Positions 62,656 to 64,000 of a stretch of 64,000 nt of DNA are shown piece after piece (the stretch's first letter is position 1; every line of letters begins with the position of its first letter). Origin of the DNA: CADEDV01 sp964596345 (lineage in GTDB: Bacteria; Bacteroidota; Bacteroidia; Chitinophagales; Chitinophagaceae). A program made the translations under genes and the position numbers. The notes under the pieces were generated by a model. It saw nothing but the letters and a program-made list of their open reading frames with translations, searched no databases and was not told where the DNA came from. The stretch is from NCBI GenBank assembly GCA_964596345.1, contig CAZQSZ010000002.1, positions 744,001-808,000 of the forward strand, given 5' to 3'.

Positions 62656-63441
62656 ATGAATCTCTCCCTGGAAGGAAAAAAAGCGGTTGTTTGCGGCAGT
62701 ACACAAGGTATCGGGCTGGCGATTGCCGAAGAACTGGCCTTGCTGGGTGCTCATTGCACCTTAATAGCCCGCAATGAAGAAGCACTGAAGGCCGCGGTAA
62801 AAAAACTGGATACCAGCCTGCAGCAACAGCATCAGTACCTGCTCGCTGATTTCAGTAAGCCGGAGGAAGTAAAAAAGATAATTGAAGCCTACACTGCTTC
62901 CAATACCGTTCATATCCTGATCAATAATACCGGCGGGCCTGCAGCAGGGCCGGTCACCCAAGCCACCGAAGATGCTTTTATCAATACGTTCAACCAGCAC
63001 CTGGTCTGTAATCATATTTTAGCAAAGGCTTGTATTCCTTCCATGAAAAAAGAAGGCTATGGCCGTATCGTGAATATTATTTCCACTTCAGTCAAAATAC
63101 CGCTGAAGAATTTGGGTGTGTCCAATACGATCCGGGGGGCCGTGGCCAGTTGGGCCAAAACCTTATCGAATGAAGTGGGGCAGTTCAATATTACCGTGAA
63201 TAATGTATTACCCGGGTTTACCAGCACGAACCGTTTAACAACCCTGATCGATAACATGGCGAAAAAGGGGAATACCGGAATTGATAGCATAGAAAAGAAT
63301 ATGCTGGAAGAAGTGCCGATGAAACGTTTTGCGGAGGCTTCGGAAGTGGCAGCCGTGGCGGCATTCCTGGCATCACCGGCCGCCTCTTATGTGAATGGAG
63401 TGAGTATACCGGTGGATGGGGGAAGGACAGGAAGTATTTGA
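62656..63441 (+). CDS. Atypical short-chain dehydrogenase/reductase-like protein
   Basis: 261 aa SDR fold. The nucleotide motif is VCGSTQGIG (Cys instead of Thr at the first position) and the structural motif is NNTGG, not NNAG. The catalytic YxxxK is absent: after IISTSVKIPLKNLGV comes SNTIRGAVASWAKTL, with Ser/Asn/Arg where Tyr and Lys belong. This fits a beta-ketoacyl-reductase-like SDR subgroup without the standard tetrad. It lies just upstream of the aldehyde dehydrogenase and may serve the kynurenine degradation group (inference). Confidence 0.85.
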   Translation: MNLSLEGKKAVVCGSTQGIGLAIAEELALLGAHCTLIARNEEALKAAVKKLDTSLQQQHQYLLADFSKPEEVKKIIEAYTASNTVHILINNTGGPAAGPVTQATEDAFINTFNQHLVCNHILAKACIPSMKKEGYGRIVNIISTSVKIPLKNLGVSNTIRGAVASWAKTLSNEVGQFNITVNNVLPGFTSTNRLTTLIDNMAKKGNTGIDSIEKNMLEEVPMKRFAEASEVAAVAAFLASPAASYVNGVSIPVDGGRTGSI

Positions 63442-63511
63442 AGTTTGAGGTTCAAGGTTCGAAGTTCCCCGACCTCTTATAACCTCAAACATCGAACAAC
63501 AAATTTCAAAC
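63442..63511. repeat. GTTTGAGGTT-type inverted repeat upstream of the aldehyde dehydrogenase
   Basis: AGTTTGAGGTTCAAGGTTCGA on the left and AACCTCAAACATCGAAC on the right can pair. It fills the whole gap between the SDR and the aldehyde dehydrogenase start. Confidence 0.6.
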
Positions 63512-64000
63512 ATGCAATTAGAAATACCATATCACTTAGAGAACTATATCGGCGGCAACCTGGTCGGTCCGCTGAGTGGTAATTTCATTGACAATATCAA
63601 CCCGGCTACGGGTGAAGTGGTGGGGCAGATTCCCGACAGCAACGAGAAAGATGTGAATATTGCCGTGGAAGCGGCGAAGAAAGCATTGGTGAACTGGAGT
63701 TCCACCTCGCCAGAAGAACGGTTTAAAATCTTAAACCGCATTGCAGAACTTATAGATACGCATCTTGATGAACTGGCATTGGCAGAAACTAATGATAATG
63801 GCAAGCCTTTATGGTTAAGTAAGAAAGTGGATATACCAAGGGCCTCTGCGAATTTCCGGTTCTTTGCCACCGGCATTATGCATTTTGCTACGGAGAGTCA
63901 CAGCATGGAAGATAAGGCGGTCAACTATACTTTACGTCAGCCCATTGGTGTTGTGGGATGTATCTCTCCCTGGAATTTACCCTTGTATTTATTTACCTGG
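63512..64000 (+). CDS. Aldehyde dehydrogenase, probably 2-aminomuconic semialdehyde dehydrogenase (partial)
   Basis: The first 163 residues are in the window; the frame is open at the edge. MQLEIPYHLENYIGGNL, INPATGEVVGQIPDSNEKDVNIAVEAAKKAL and QPIGVVGCISPWNLPLYLFTW are aldehyde-dehydrogenase N-terminal landmarks, the last containing the nucleotide-site SPWN. Substrate assignment rests on the neighbours: dioxygenase and ACMSD make 2-aminomuconate semialdehyde. Catalytic Cys and Glu lie beyond the edge. Confidence 0.85.
   Translation, partial: MQLEIPYHLENYIGGNLVGPLSGNFIDNINPATGEVVGQIPDSNEKDVNIAVEAAKKALVNWSSTSPEERFKILNRIAELIDTHLDELALAETNDNGKPLWLSKKVDIPRASANFRFFATGIMHFATESHSMEDKAVNYTLRQPIGVVGCISPWNLPLYLFTW

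Noticed and set aside
1..64000. tRNA, rRNA or insertion-sequence genes.
   Set aside because: I saw no cloverleaf-like sequences, rRNA signatures, transposase ORFs or paired terminal repeats with target duplications; a dedicated tRNA search was not possible here.

Overview
The window looks like chromosomal DNA of a Bacteroidota bacterium, most likely of the Chitinophagaceae type (inference from gene content; no 16S gene is present). The signs are Sec signal peptides ending in AQ on many secreted proteins, TPR-containing HisKA_3 sensor kinases, a Reg_prop/Y_Y_Y propeller kinase, a LytTR regulator, a Mrp protein without the CxxC pair, and intergenic repeat families that I associate with this phylum.

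Layout. 1-4.8 kb: end of pntA, pntB, a NOL1/NOP2/Sun rRNA methyltransferase, a LysM protein, fmt. 4.9-46 kb: a large accessory region given over to secreted proteins and two-component regulators. It contains two astacin-like metalloproteases, an M48 lipoprotein protease, four paralogous 450-465 aa three-part proteins (three in tandem), two 610-625 aa proteins with a shared C-terminal domain, a four-gene operon of unknown secreted proteins including an 880 aa TPR/coiled-coil protein, a cholesterol-dependent-cytolysin-like (CDC-like) protein with a ricin-type lectin domain, a signal-peptide protein made of the C-terminal domain of a contractile-tail sheath, a decayed Hcp-like gene, and a NamZ-type muramidase. 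Five histidine kinases and four response regulators lie among them.

Regulation. I find an 18-bp imperfect palindrome (best copy ATCCTGTAAAAACAGGAT) at nine places in front of these genes. In each of two divergent sensor-kinase/secreted-protein intergenic regions there are two copies 37-38 bp apart, and the kinase-proximal copy ends the same distance from the kinase start (61 nt). A third divergent region has a variant. This suggests one regulon controlled by the LuxR-type regulators encoded here.

46-64 kb: mostly housekeeping genes: FKBP-type isomerase, peptidase T, an OmpA protein, an SPFH protein, a four-helix-bundle S23-like protein, ExbB (with an unusual EF-hand-like loop) and ExbD, prmC, ribD, a YigZ-family protein, a 3-hydroxyacyl-CoA dehydrogenase, mrp, a PaiB-like flavin protein, a glycerophosphodiester phosphodiesterase. 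The right edge holds a kynurenine/3-hydroxyanthranilate degradation group: 3-hydroxyanthranilate dioxygenase, ACMS decarboxylase, an atypical SDR and the start of an aldehyde dehydrogenase. This part is rich in small extragenic repeats, several of which run into coding sequence and alter protein ends.

No rRNA, tRNA, CRISPR array, insertion sequence or integrase was seen.
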